64,000 nucleotides of DNA from positions 682,001 to 746,000 of the forward strand of contig CAKKTE020000052.1 in NCBI GenBank assembly GCA_920105625.2, given 5' to 3'. The notes under the pieces were generated by a model. It did no database searches. It was not told where the DNA came from and saw only the letters and a program-made list of their open reading frames with translations. The translations under genes and the position numbers were made by a program. How positions within the stretch are numbered: position 1 is the first letter of the stretch; each line of letters starts with the position of its first letter. Shown here piece after piece: positions 39,822-52,461 of this stretch. This stretch comes from Clusia tigrina. Lineage: Eukaryota > Arthropoda > Insecta > Diptera > Clusiidae.

Positions 39822-41192
39822 GACCTCGAGCCTCTTGTCAATTTAAGCTATCGCTCAAAACTATGCTACCCTTGAGTCCCAAATCAAACAATGATAAAAC
39901 TTCAAATGGCCCTAACTTCTATACGGTACGCCCTACACCTATCAAAGTTTGCAACATACAAATGCTTGAAAATTTTTACTGGAGCTTCAAAAAACCTTGA
40001 GATTTTGTAACAATAAAGTACTCGAGACTCTTGTCAATTTAAGCTATCGCTCAAAGCTATGCTACCCTTGAGTCCCAAATCAAACACTGATAAAACTTCA
40101 CATAGCCCTAACTTCTATACGGTACGTCCTACACCTATCAAAGTTTGCAAACATACAAATGCTTGTAACTTTTTACTGCAGCGTCATAAAACCTTGAAAT
40201 TTTGTAACAATAAAGTACTCGAGCCTCTTGTCAATTTAAGCTATCGCTTAAAGCTATGCTACCCTTGTCTCCCAAATCAAACACTGATAAAACTTCAAAT
40301 GGCCCTAACTTCTATACAGTACGTCCTACCCCTATCAAAGTTTGCAACATACATATGCTTGTAACTTTTTACTGGAGCGTCATAAAATCTTGAAATTTTG
40401 TAACAATAAAGTACTCGAGCCCCTTGTCAATTTAAGCTATCGCTCAAAGCTATGCTACCCTTGAGTCCGAAATCTCACACAGATAAAACTTCAAAAGGCC
40501 CTTACTTCTATACGGTACGTCCTACACCTATCAAAGTTTGCAACATACAAATGCTTGTAAATTTTTACTGGAGCGTCATAAAACCTTGAAATTTTGTAAC
40601 AATAAAGTACTCGAGCCTCTTCTCAATTTAAGCTATCGCTCATAGCTATGCTACCCTTGAGTCCCAAATCAAACACTGATAGAACTTCAAATGGCCCTAA
40701 CTTATATACGGTACGTCCTACACCTATCAAAGTTTGCAACATACAAATACTTGTAACTTTTTACTGGAGCGTCATAAAACCTTGAAATTTTGTAACAATA
40801 AAGTACTCGAGTCCCTTGTCAATTTAAGCTATCGCTCAAAGCTATGCTACCCTTGAGTCCCAAATCAAACACTGATAAAATTTCAAATGGCCCTAACTTC
40901 TATACGGTACGTCCTACACCTATCAAAGTTTGCAACATGCAAATGCTTGTAACTTTTTACTGGAGCGTCAAAAATCTTGAAATTTTGTAACAATAAAGTA
41001 CTCGAGCCTCTTGTCAATTTAAGCTATCGCTCAAAGCTATGCTACCCTTGAGTCCCAAATCAAACACTGATAAAACTTCAAATGTCCCTAACTTCTATAC
41101 GGTACGTCCTTCACCTATCAAAGTTTGCAACATACAAATGCTTGTAACTTTTACTGGAGCGTCATAAAACCTTGAAATTTTGTAACAATAAA
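39822..41192 (+). repeat. 7-monomer HOR unit E3
   Basis: This is the third 1,371-bp unit in the same order. Private variants include CTATACAGTACG near 40,312 and CGTCCTTCACC near 41,105. The scattered private changes show that these are separate genomic copies, not an assembly loop. Confidence 0.8.
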
Positions 41193-42760
41193 GACCTCGA
41201 GCCTCTTGTCAATTTAAGCTATCGCTCAAAACTATGCTACCCTTGAGTCCCAAATCAAACAATGATAAAACTTCAAATGGCCCTAACTTCTATACGGTAC
41301 GTCCTACACCTATCAAAGTTTGCAACATACAAATGCTTGTAAATTTTTACTGGAGCTTCAAAAAACCTTGAGATTTTGTAACAATAAAGTACTCGAGCCT
41401 CTTCTCAATTTAAGCTATCGCTCCAAGCTATGCTACCCTTGAAATCCCAAATCAAACACTGATAAAACTTCAAATGGCCCTTACTTCTATACGGTACGTC
41501 CTACACCTATCAAAGTTTGCAACATACAAATGCTTGAAAATTTTTACTGGAGCTTCAAAAAACCTTGAGATTTTGTAACAATAAAGTACTCGAGACTCTT
41601 GTCAATTTAAGCTATCGCTCAAAGCTATGCTACCCTTGAGTCCCAAATCAAACACTGATAAAACTTCACATAGCCCTAACTTCTATACGGTACGTCCTAC
41701 ACCTATCAAAGTTTGCAAACATACAAATGCTTGTAACTTTTTACTGCAGCGTCATAAAACCTTGAAATTTTGTAACAATAAAGTACTCGAGCCTCTTGTC
41801 AATTTAAGCTATCGCTTAAAGCTATGCTACCCTTGTCTCCCAAATCAAACACTGATAAAACTTCAAATGGCCCTAACTTCTATACGGTACGTCCTACCCC
41901 TATCAAAGTTTGCAACATACATATGCTTGTAACTTTTTACTGGAGCGTCATAAAATCTTGAAATTTTGTAACAATAAAGTACTCGAGCCCCTTGTCAATT
42001 TAAACTATCGCTCAAAGCTATGCTACCCTTGAGTCCGAAATCTCACACAGATAAAACTTCAAAAGGCCCTTACTTCTATACGGTACGTCCTACACCTATC
42101 AAAGTTTGCAACATACAAATGCTTGTAAATTTTTACTGGAGCGTCATAAAACCTTGAAATTTTGTAACAATAAAGTACTCGAGCCTCTTCTCAATTTAAG
42201 CTATCGCTCATAGCTATGCTACCCTTGAGTCCCAAATCAAACACTGATAGAACTTCAAATGGCCCTAACTTATATACGGTACGTCCTACACCTATCAAAG
42301 TTTGCAACATACAAATACTTGTAACTTTTTACTGGAGCGTCATAAAACCTTGAAATTTTGTAACAATAAAGTACTCGAGTCCCTTGTCAATTTAAGCTAT
42401 CGCTCAAAGCTATGCTACCCTTGAGTCCCAAATCAAACACTGATAAAATTTCAAATGGCCCTAACTTCTATACGGTACGTCCTACACCTATCAAAGTTTG
42501 CAACATGCAAATGCTTGTAACTTTTTACTGGAGCGTCAAAAATCTTGAAATTTTGTAACAATAAAGTACTCGAGCCTCTTGTCAATTTAAGCTATCGCTC
42601 AAAGCTATGCTACCCTTGAGTCCCAAATCAAACACTGATAAAACTTCAAATGTCCCTAACTTCTATACGGTACGTCCTACACCTATCAAAGTTTGCAACA
42701 TACAAATGCTTGTAACTTTTACTGGAGCGTCATAAAACCTTGAAATTTTGTAACAATAAA
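41193..42760 (+). repeat. 8-monomer HOR unit E4 (1,568 bp)
   Basis: Same order as the 7-monomer units, but with one extra monomer at about 41,336-41,531. The extra copy carries CTCCAAGCTATG and CTTGAAATCCC. It lies between two nearly identical CTTCAAAAAACC segments, which fits insertion by unequal exchange in phase. The same extra type reappears near 42,991 and 44,166. Confidence 0.8.
41336..41531 (+). repeat. Extra monomer (CCAAG / CTTGAAATCCC type) that converts 7-mer to 8-mer
   Basis: This single monomer is absent from the three preceding HOR units. It has CTCCAAGC in place of CTCAAAGC, and one extra A in CTTGAAATCCC compared with the CTTGAATCCC form of domains A-D (for example 5,211). 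Sisters lie near 42,991 and 44,166. Confidence 0.7.
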
Positions 42761-45412
42761 GACCTCGAGCCTCTTGTCAATTTAAGCTATCGCTCAAAAC
42801 TATGCTACCCTTGAGTCCCAAATCAAACAATGATAAAACTTCAAATGGCCCTAACTTCTATACGGTACGCCCTACACCTATCAAAGTTTGCAACATACAA
42901 ATGCTTGTAAATTTTTACTGGAGCTTCAAAAAACCTTGAGATTTTGTAACAATAAAGTACTCGAGCCTCTTCTCAATTTAAGCTATCGCTCCAAGCTATG
43001 CTACCCTTGAAATCCCAAATCAAACACTGATAAAACTTCAAATGGCCCTTACTTCTATACGGTACGTCCTACACCTATCAAAGTTTGCAACATACAAATG
43101 CTTGTCAATTTTTACTGGAGCGTTATAAAACCTTGAAATTTTGTAACAATAAAGTACTCGAGCCTCTTCTCAATTTAAGCTACCGCTCATAGCTATGCTA
43201 CCCTTGAGTCCCAAATCAAACACTGATAGAACTTCAAATGGCCCTAACTTCTATACGGTACGTCCTACACCTATCAAAATTTGCAACATACAAATGCTTG
43301 TAAATTTTTACTGTAGCGTCATAAAACCTTGAAATTTTGTAACAATAAAGTTCTCGAGACTCTTGTCAATTTAAGCTATCGCTCAAAGCTATGCTACCCT
43401 TGAGTCCCAAATCAAACACTGATAAAACTTCAAATGGCCCTAACTTATATACGGTACGTCCTACACCTATCAAAGTTTGCAACATACAAATGCTTGTAAC
43501 TTTTTACTGGAGCGTCATAAAACCTTGAAATTTTGTAACAATAAAGTACTCGAGTCCCTTGTCAATTTAAGCTATCGCTCAAAGCTATGCTACCCTTGAG
43601 TCCCAAATCAAACACTGATAAAATTTCAAATGGCCCTAACTTCTATACGGTACGTCCTACACCTATCAAAGTTTGCAACATCCAAATGCTTGTAACTTTT
43701 TACTGGAGCGTCAAAAATCTTGAAATTTTGTAACAATAAAGTACTCGAGCCTCTTGTCAATTTAAGCTATCGCTCAAAGCTATGCTACCCTTGAGTCCCA
43801 AATCAAACACTGATAAAACTTCAAATGTCCCTAACTTCTATACGGTACGTCCTACACCTATCAAAGTTTGCAACATACAAATGCTTGTAACTTTTACTGG
43901 AGCGTCATAAAACCTTGAAATTTTGTAACAATAAAGACCTCGAGCCTCTTGTCAATTTAAGCTATCGCTCAAAACTATGCTACCCTTGAGTCCCAAATCA
44001 AACAATGATAAAACTTCAAATAGCCCTAACTTCTATACGGTACGCCCTACACCTATCAAAGTTTGCAACATACAAATGCTTGTAAATTTTTACTGGAGCT
44101 TCAAAAAACCTTGAGATTTTGTAACAATAAAGTACTCGAGCCTCTTCTCAATTTAAGCTATCGCTCCAAGTTATGCTACCCTTGAAATCCCAAATCAAAC
44201 ACTGATAAAACTTCAAATGGCCCTTACTTCTATACGGTACGTCCTACACCTATCAAAGTTTGCAACATACAAATGCTTGTCAATTTTTACTGGAGCGTTA
44301 TAAAACCTTGAAATTTTGTAACAATAAAGTACTCGAGCCTCTTCTCAATTTAAGCTACCGCTCATAGCTATGCTACCCTTGAGTCCCAAATCAAACACTG
44401 ATAGAACTTCAAATGTCCCTAACTTCTATACGGTACGTCCTACACCTATCAAAATTTGCAACATACAAATGCTTGTAAATTTTTGCTGTAGCGTCATAAA
44501 ACCTTGAAATTTTGTAACAATAAAGTTCTCGAGACTCTTGTCAATTTAAGCTATCGCTCAAAGCTATGCTACCCTTGAGTCCCAAATCAAACACTGATAA
44601 AACTTCACATAGCCCTAACTTCTATACGGTACGTCCTACACCTATCAAAGTTTGCAAACATACAAATGCTTGTAACTTTTTACTGCAGCGTCATAAAACC
44701 TTGAAATTTTGTAACAATAAAGTACTCGAGCCTCTTGTCAATTTAAGCTATCGCTCAAAGCTATGCTACCCTTGTCTCCCAAATCAAACACTGATAAAAA
44801 TTTCAAATGGCCCTAACTTCTATACGGTACGTCCTACACCTATCAAAGTTTGCAACATGCAAATGCTTGTAATTTTTTACTGGAGCGTCAAAAATCTTGA
44901 AATTTTGTAACAATAAAGTACTCGAGCCTCTTGTCAATTTAAGCTATCGATCAAAGCTATGCTACCCTTGAGTCCTAAATCAGACACTGATAAAATTTCA
45001 AATGGCCCTAACTTCTATAAGGTACGTCCTACACCTATCAAAGTTTGCAACATACAAATGCTTGTAAATTTTTACTGGAGCGTCATAAAATCTTAAAATT
45101 TTGTAACAATAAAGTACTCGAGCCTCTTGTCAATTTAAGCTATCGCTCAAAGCTATGCTACCCTTGAGTCCCAAATCAAACAATGATAAAACTTCAAATG
45201 GCCCTAACTTCTATACGGTACGTCCTACACCTATCAAAGTTTGCAACATACAAATGCTTGTAACTTTTTACAAGAGCGTCATAAAACCTTGAAATTGTGT
45301 AACAATAAAGTACTCGAGCCTCTTCTCAATCTAAGCTATCGCTCAAAGCTATGCTACCCTTGAGTCCCAAATCAGACACTGATAAAACTTCAAATGGCCC
45401 TTACTTCTATAC

Positions 45413-47766
45413 GGTCCGTACTAAACCTATCAAAGTTTGCAACATACAAATGCTTGTAAATTTTTACTGGAGCGTCATAAAATCTTAAAATTTTGTAACA
45501 ATAAAGTACTCGAGCCTCTTGTCAATTTAAGCTATCGCTCAAAGCTATGCTACCCTTGAGTCCCAAATCAAACAATGATAAAACTTCAAATGGCCCTAAC
45601 TTCTATACGGTACGTCCTACATTTATCAAAGTTTGCAACATACAAATGCTTGTAACTTTTTACAGGAGCGTCATAAAACCTTGAAATTGTGTAACAATAA
45701 AGTACTCGAGCCTCTTCTCAATCTAAGCTATCGCTAAAAGCTATGCTACCCATGAGTCGCAAATCAAACACTGATAAAACTTCAAATGGCCCTTACTTCT
45801 ATACGGTACGTCCTACACCGATCAAAGTTTGCAACATACAAATGCTTGTAAATTTTTACTGGATCGTTATAAAACCTTGAAATTTTGTAACAATAAAGTA
45901 CTCGAGCCTCTTCTCAATTTAAGCTATCGCTCAAAGCTATGCTACCCTTGAGTCCCAAATCAAACACTGATAGAACTTCAAATGGCCCTAACTTCTATAC
46001 GGTACGTCCTACACCTATCAAAGTTTGCAACATACAAATGCTTGTAAATTTTTACTGGAGCGTCATAAAACCTTGAAATTTTGTAACAATAAAGTACTCG
46101 AGCCTCTTGTCAATTTAAGCTATCGCTCAAAGCTATGCAACCCTTGAGTCCCAAATCAAACACTGATAAAACTTCACATAGCCCTAACTTCTATACGGTA
46201 CGTCCTACACCTATCAAAGTTTGCAAACATACAAATGCTTGTAACTTTTTACTGCAGCGTCATAAAACCTTGAAATTTTGTAACAATAAAGTACTCGAGC
46301 CTCTTGTCAATTTAAGCTATCGCTCAAAGCTATGCTACCCTTGTCTCCCAAATCAAACACTGATAAAACTTCAAATAGCCCTAACTTCTATACGGTACGT
46401 CCTACCCCTATCAAAGTTTGCAACATACAAATGCTTGTAACTTTTTACTGGAGCGTCATACAATCTTGAAATTTTGTAACAATAAAATACTCGAGCCTCT
46501 TGTCAATTTAAGCTATCGATCAAAGCTATGCTACCCTTGAGTCCTAAATCAAACACTGATAAAATTTCAAATGGCCCTAACTTCTATAAGGTACGTCCTA
46601 TACCTATCAAAGTTTGCAACATACAAATGCTTGTAAATTTTTACTGGAGCGTCATAAAATCTTAAAATTTTGTAACAATAAAGTACTCGAGCCTCTTGTC
46701 AATTTAAGCTATCGCTCAAAGCTATGCTACCCTTGAGTCCCAAATCAAACAATGATAAAACTTCAAATGGCCCTAACTTCTATACGGTACGTCCTACATT
46801 TATCAAAGTTTGCAACATACAAATGCTTGTAACTTTTTACAGGAGCGTCATAAAACCTTGAAATTGTGTAACAATAAAGTACTCGAGCCTCTTCTCAATC
46901 TAAGCTATCGCTAAAAGCTATGCAACCCATGAGTCGTAAATCAAACACTGATAAAACTTCAAATGGCCCTTACTTCTATACGGTACGTCCTACACCGATC
47001 AAAGTTTGCAACATACAAATGCTTGTAAATTTTTACTGGAGCGTTATAAAACCTTGAAATTTTGTAACAATAAAGTACTCGAGCCTCGTCTCAATTTAAG
47101 CTATCGCTCATAGCTATGCTACCCTTGAGTCCCAAATCAAACACTGATAGAACTTCAAATGGCCCTAACTTCTATACGGTACGTCCTACACCTATCAAAG
47201 TTTGCAACATACAAATGCTTGTAAATTTTTACTGCAGCGTCATAAAACCTTGAAATTTTGTAACAATAAAGTACTCGAGCCTCTTGTCAATTTAAGCTAT
47301 CGCTCAAAGCTATGCTACCCTTGAGTCCCAAATCAAACACTGATAAAACTTCACATAGCCCTAACTTCTATACGGTACGTCCTACACCTATCAAAGTTTG
47401 CAAACATACAAATGCTTGTAACTTTTTACTGCAGCGTCATAAAACCTTGAAATTTTGTAACAATAAAGTACTCGAGCCTCTTGTCAATTTAAGCTATCGC
47501 TCAAAGCTATGCTACCCTTGAGTCCCAAATCAAACAATGATAAAACTTCAAATGGCCCTAACTTCTATACGGTACGTCCTACACCTATCAAAGTTTGCAA
47601 CATACAAATGCTTGTAACTTTTTACAAGAGCGTCATAAAACCTTGAAATTGTGTAACAATAAAGTACTCGAGCCTCTTCTCAATCTAAGCTATCGCTCAA
47701 AGCTATGCTACCCTTGAGTCCCAAATCAGACACTGATAAAACTTCAAATGGCCCTTACTTCTATAC
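45413..47766 (+). repeat. 12-monomer HOR unit F1 (2,354 bp)
   Basis: From one GGTCCGTAC marker to the next, made of two diverged 6-monomer halves. Private changes include CATACAATC near 46,457, ACTCGAG preceded by AATAAAAT near 46,485 and GAGTCGTAAATC near 46,931. Confidence 0.8.
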
Positions 47767-50107
47767 GGTCCGTACTAAACCTATCAAAGTTTGCAACATA
47801 CAAATGCTTGTAAATTTTTACTGGAGCGTCATAAAATCTTAAAATTTTGTAACAATAAAGTACTCGAGCCTCTTGTCAATTTAAGCTATCGCTCAAAGCT
47901 ATGCTACCCTTGAGTCCCAAATCAAACAATGATAAAACTTCAAATGGCCCTAACTTCTATACGGTACGTCCTACATTTATCAAAGTTTGCAACATACAAA
48001 TGCTTGTAACTTTTTACAGGAGCGTCATAAAACCTTGAAATTGTGTAACAATAAAGTACTCGAGCCTCTTCTCAATCTAAGCTATCGCTAAAAGCTATGC
48101 TACCCATGAGTCGCAAATCAAACACTGATAAAACTTCAAATGGCCCTTACTTCTATACGGTACGTCCTACACCGATCAAAGTTTGCAACATACAAATGCT
48201 TGTAAATTTTTACTGGATCGTTATAAAACCTTGAAATTTTGTAACAATAAAGTACTCGAGCCTCTTCTCAATTTAAGCTATCGCTCATAGCTATGCTACC
48301 CTTGAGTCCCAAATCAAACACTGATAAAACTTCAAATGGCCCTAACTTCTATACGGTACGTCCTACACCTATCAAAGTTTGCAACATACAAATGCTTGTA
48401 AATTTTTACTGGAGCGTCATAAAACCTTGAAATTTTGTAACAATAAAGTACTCGAGCCTCTTGTCAATTTAAGCTATCGCTCAAAGCTATGCTACCCTTG
48501 AGTCCCAAATCAAACACTGATAAAACTTCACATAGCCCTAACTTCTATACGGTACGTCCTACACCTATCAAAGTTTGCAAACATACAAATGCTTGTAACT
48601 TTTTACTGCAGCGTCATAAAACCTTGAAATTTTGTAACAATAAAGTACTCGAGCCTCTTGTCAATTTAAGCTATCGCTCAAAGCTATGCTACCCTTGTCT
48701 CCCAAATCAAACACTGATAAAACTTCAAATAGCCCTAACTTCTATACGGTACGTCCTACCCCTATCAAAGTTTGCAACATACATATGCTTGTAACTTTTT
48801 ACTGGAGCGTCATAAAATCTTGAAATTTTGTAACAATAAAGTACTCGAGCCTCTTGTCAATTTAAGCTATCGATCAAAGCTATGCTACCCTTGAGTCCTA
48901 AATCAAACACTGATAAAATTTCAAATGGCCCTAACTTCTATAAGGTACGTCCTATACCTATCAAAGTTTGCAACATACAAATGCTTGTAAATTTTTACTG
49001 GAGCGTCATAAAATCTTAAAATTTTGTAACAATAAAGTACTCGAGCCTCTTGTCAATTTAAGCTATCGCTCAAAGCTATGCTACCCTTGAGTCCCAAATC
49101 AAACAATGATAAAACTTCAAATGGCCCTAACTTCTATACGGTACGTCCTACATTTATCAAAGTTTGCAACATACAAATGCTTGTAACTTTTTACAGGAGC
49201 GTCATAAAACCTTGAAATTGTGTAACAATAAAGTACTCGAGCCTCTTCTCAATCTAAGCTATCGCTAAAAGCTATGCAACCCATGAGTCGCAAATCAAAC
49301 ACTGATAAAACTTCAAATGGCCCTTACTTCTATACGGTACGTCCTACACCGATCAAAGTTTGCAACATACAAATGCTTGTAAATTTTTACTGGAGCGTTA
49401 TAAAACCTTGAAATTTTGTAACAATAAAATACTCGAGCCTCTTCTCAATTTAAGCTATCGCTCATAGCTATGCTACCCTTGAGTCCCAAATCAAACACTG
49501 ATAGAACTTCAAATGGCCCTAACTTCTATACGGTACGTCCTACACCTATCAAAGTTTGCAACATACAAATGCTTGTAAATTTTTACTGCAGCGTCATAAA
49601 ACCTTGAAATTTTGTAACAATAAAGTACTCGAGCCTCTTGTCAATTTAAGCTATCGCTCAAAGCTATGCTACCCTTGAGTCCCAAATCAAACACTGATAA
49701 AACTTCACATAGCCCTAACTTCTATACGGTACGTCCTACACCTATCAAAGTTTGCAAACATACAAATGCTTGTAACTTTTTACTGCAGCGTCATAAAATC
49801 TTGAAATTTTGTAACAATAAAGTACTCGAGCCTCTTGTCAATTTAAGCTATCGCTCAAAGCTATGCTACCCTTGAGTCCCAAATCAAACAATGATAAAAC
49901 TTCAAATGGCCCTAACTTCTATACGGTACGCCCTACACCTATCAAAGTTTGCAACATACAAATGCTTGTAACTTTTTACAAGAGCGTCAAAAAACCTTGA
50001 AATTGTGTAACAATAAAGTACTCGAGCCTCTTCTCAATCTAAGCTATGCTACCCTTGAGTCCCAAATCAGACACTGATAAAACTTCAAATGGCCCTTACT
50101 TCTATAC
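47767..50107 (+). repeat. 12-monomer HOR unit F2 (2,341 bp, 13 bp short)
   Basis: Same order as the preceding unit. It is shorter by exactly 13 bp because of one deletion at 50,040-50,047 between two AAGCTAT repeats. Private changes include CGTCAAAAAACC near 49,985 and CAGCGTCATAAAATC near 49,786. Confidence 0.8.
50039..50050 (+). other. 13-bp deletion between AAGCTAT direct repeats
   Basis: A normal monomer has AAGCTAT-CGCTCA-AAGCTATGCT, two AAGCTAT copies 13 bp apart. Here only CTAAGCTATGCT remains, so one AAGCTAT and the six bases between are gone. This is the expected product of slippage or single-strand annealing at the short direct repeat. It is the only such loss I found in about 327 monomers. 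It explains both the 1,164-bp half-unit and the 2,341-bp unit around it. Confidence 0.9.
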
Positions 50108-52461
50108 GGTCCGTACTAAACCTATCAAAGTTTGCAACATACAAATGCTTGTAAATTTTTACTGGAGCGTCATAAAATCTTAAAATTTTGTAACAATAAA
50201 GTACTCGAGCCTCTTGTCAATTTAAGCTATCGCTCAAAGCTATGCTACCCTTGAGTCCCAAATCAAACAATGATAAAACTTCAAATGGCCCTAACTTCTA
50301 TACGGTACGTCCTACATTTATCAAAGTTTGCAACATACAAATGCTTGTAACTTTTTACAGGAGCGTCATAAAACCTTGAAATTGTGTAACAATAAAGTAC
50401 TCGAGCCTCTTCTCAATCTAAGCTATCGCTAAAAGCTATGCTACCCATGAGTCGCAAATCAAACACTGATAAAACTTCAAATGGCCCTTACTTCTATACG
50501 GTACGTCCTACACCGATCAAAGTTTGCAACATACAAATGCTTGTAAATTTTTACTGGATCGTTATAAAACCTTGAAATTTTGTAACAATAAAGTACTCGA
50601 GCCTCTTCTCAATTTAAGCTATCGCTCATAGCTATGCTACCCTTGAGTCCCAAATCAAACACTGATAGAACTTCAAATGGCCCTAACTTCTATACGGTAC
50701 GTCCTACACCTATCAAAGTTTGCAACATACAAATGCTTGTAAATTTTTACTGGAGCGTCATAAAACCTTGAAATTTTGTAACAATAAAGTACTCGAGCCT
50801 CTTGTCAATTTCAGCTATCGCTCAAAGCTATGCTACCCTTGAGTCCCAAATCAAACACTGATAAAACTTCACATAGCCCTAACTTCTATACGGTACGTCC
50901 TACACCTATCAAAGTTTGCAAACATACAAATGCTTGTAACTTTTTACTGCAGCGTCATAAAACCTTGAAATTTTGTAACAATAAAGTACTCGAGCCTCTT
51001 GTCAATTTAAGCTATCGCTCAAAGCTATGCTACCCTTGTCTCCCAAATCAAACACTGATAAAACTTCAAATAGCCCTAACTTCTATACGGTACGTCCTAC
51101 CCCTATCAAAGTTTGCAACATACATATGCTTGTAACTTTTTACTGGAGCGTCATAAAATCTTGAAATTTTGTAACAATAAAGTACTCGAGCCTCTTGTCA
51201 ATTTAAGCTATCGATCAAAGCTATGCTACCCTTGAGTCCTAAATCAAACACTGATAAAATTTCAAATGGCCCTAACTTCTATAAGGTACGTCCTATACCT
51301 ATCAAAGTTTGCAACATACAAATGCTTGTAAATTTTTACTGGAGCGTCATAAAATCTTAAAATTTTGTAACAATAAAGTACTCGAGCCTCTTGTCAATTT
51401 AAGCTATCGCTCAAAGCTATGCTACCCTTGAGTCCCAAATCAAACAAAGATAAAACTTCAAATGGCCCTAACTTCTATACGGTACGTCCTACATTTATCA
51501 AAGTTTGCAACATACAAATGCTTGTAACTTTTTACAGGAGCGTCATAAAACCTTGAAATTGTGTAACAATAAAGTACTCGAGCCTCTTCTCAATCTAAGC
51601 TATCGCTAAAAGCTATGCAACCCATGAGTCGCAAATCAAACACTGATAAAACTTCAAATGGCCCTTACTTCTATACGGTACGTCCTACACCGATCAAAGT
51701 TTGCAACATACAAATGCTTGTAAATTTTTACTGGAGCGTTATAAAACCTTGAAATTTTGTAACAATAAAGTACTCGAGCCTCTTCTCAATTTAAGCTATC
51801 GCTCATAGCTATGCTACCCTTGAGTCCCAAATCAAACACTGATAGAACTTCAAATGGCCCTAACTTCTATACGGTACGTCCTACACCTATCAAAGTTTGC
51901 AACATACAAATGCTTGTAAATTTTTACTGCAGCGTCATAAAACCTTGAAATTTTGTAACAATAAAGTACTCGAGCCTCTTGTCAATTTAAGCTATCGCTC
52001 AAAGCTATGCTACCCTTGAGTCCCAAATCAAACACTGATAAAACTTCACATAGCCCTAACTTCTATACGGTACGTCCTACACCTATCAAAGTTTGCAAAC
52101 ATACAAATGCTTGTAACTTTTTACTGCAGCGTCATAAAACCTTGAAATTTTGTAACAATAAAGTACTCGAGCCTCTTGTCAATTTAAGCTATCGCTCAAA
52201 GCTATGCTACCCTTGTCTCCCAAATCAAACACTGATAAAACTTCAAATAGCCCTAACTTCTATACGGTACGTCCTACCCCTATCAAAGTTTGCAACATAC
52301 ATATGCTTGTAACTTTTTACTGGAGCGTCATAAAATCTTGAAATTTTGTAACAATAAAGTACTCGAGCCTCTTCTCAATCTAAGCTATCGCTCAAAGCTA
52401 TGCTACCCTTGAGTCCCAAATCAGACACTGATAAAACTTCAAATGGCCCTTACTTCTATAC
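50108..52461 (+). repeat. 12-monomer HOR unit F3 (2,354 bp)
   Basis: The third unit has the same alternating halves. Private changes include AATTTCAGCTATC near 50,807 and ACAAAGATAAAAC near 51,446. Near its right end the alternation breaks: the unit starting at 52,007 carries the CTTGTCTCCC form where the pattern predicts the CTTGAGTCCC form. Domain F therefore joins the 10-mer domain inside this unit. Confidence 0.75.

Larger units (their letters stand above)
34531..44560 (+). repeat. HOR domain E: 7-monomer HOR (1,371 bp) with one 8-monomer variant
   Basis: GACCTCGAG recurs at 37,080, 38,451, 39,822, 41,193, 42,761 and 43,935, spacings of 1,371, 1,371, 1,371, 1,568 and 1,174 bp. The independent marker CCGAAATCTCACAC at 37,725, 39,096, 40,467 and 42,035 gives 1,371, 1,371 and 1,568. 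The unit is 7x196 minus 1 because one-base deletions (GTAACTTTTACTGG and GTCAAAAATC) and a one-base insertion (GCAAACATAC) nearly cancel. From 34,531 to 37,079 the same subtypes occur in a less regular order. Confidence 0.9.

Noticed and set aside
44566..44910. 114-codon open frame
   Set aside because: It is produced by the one-base insertion GCAAACATAC plus an extra A at 44,797 (GATAAAAATTTC), which together keep a frame open through two monomers. It is repeat sequence, not a gene.
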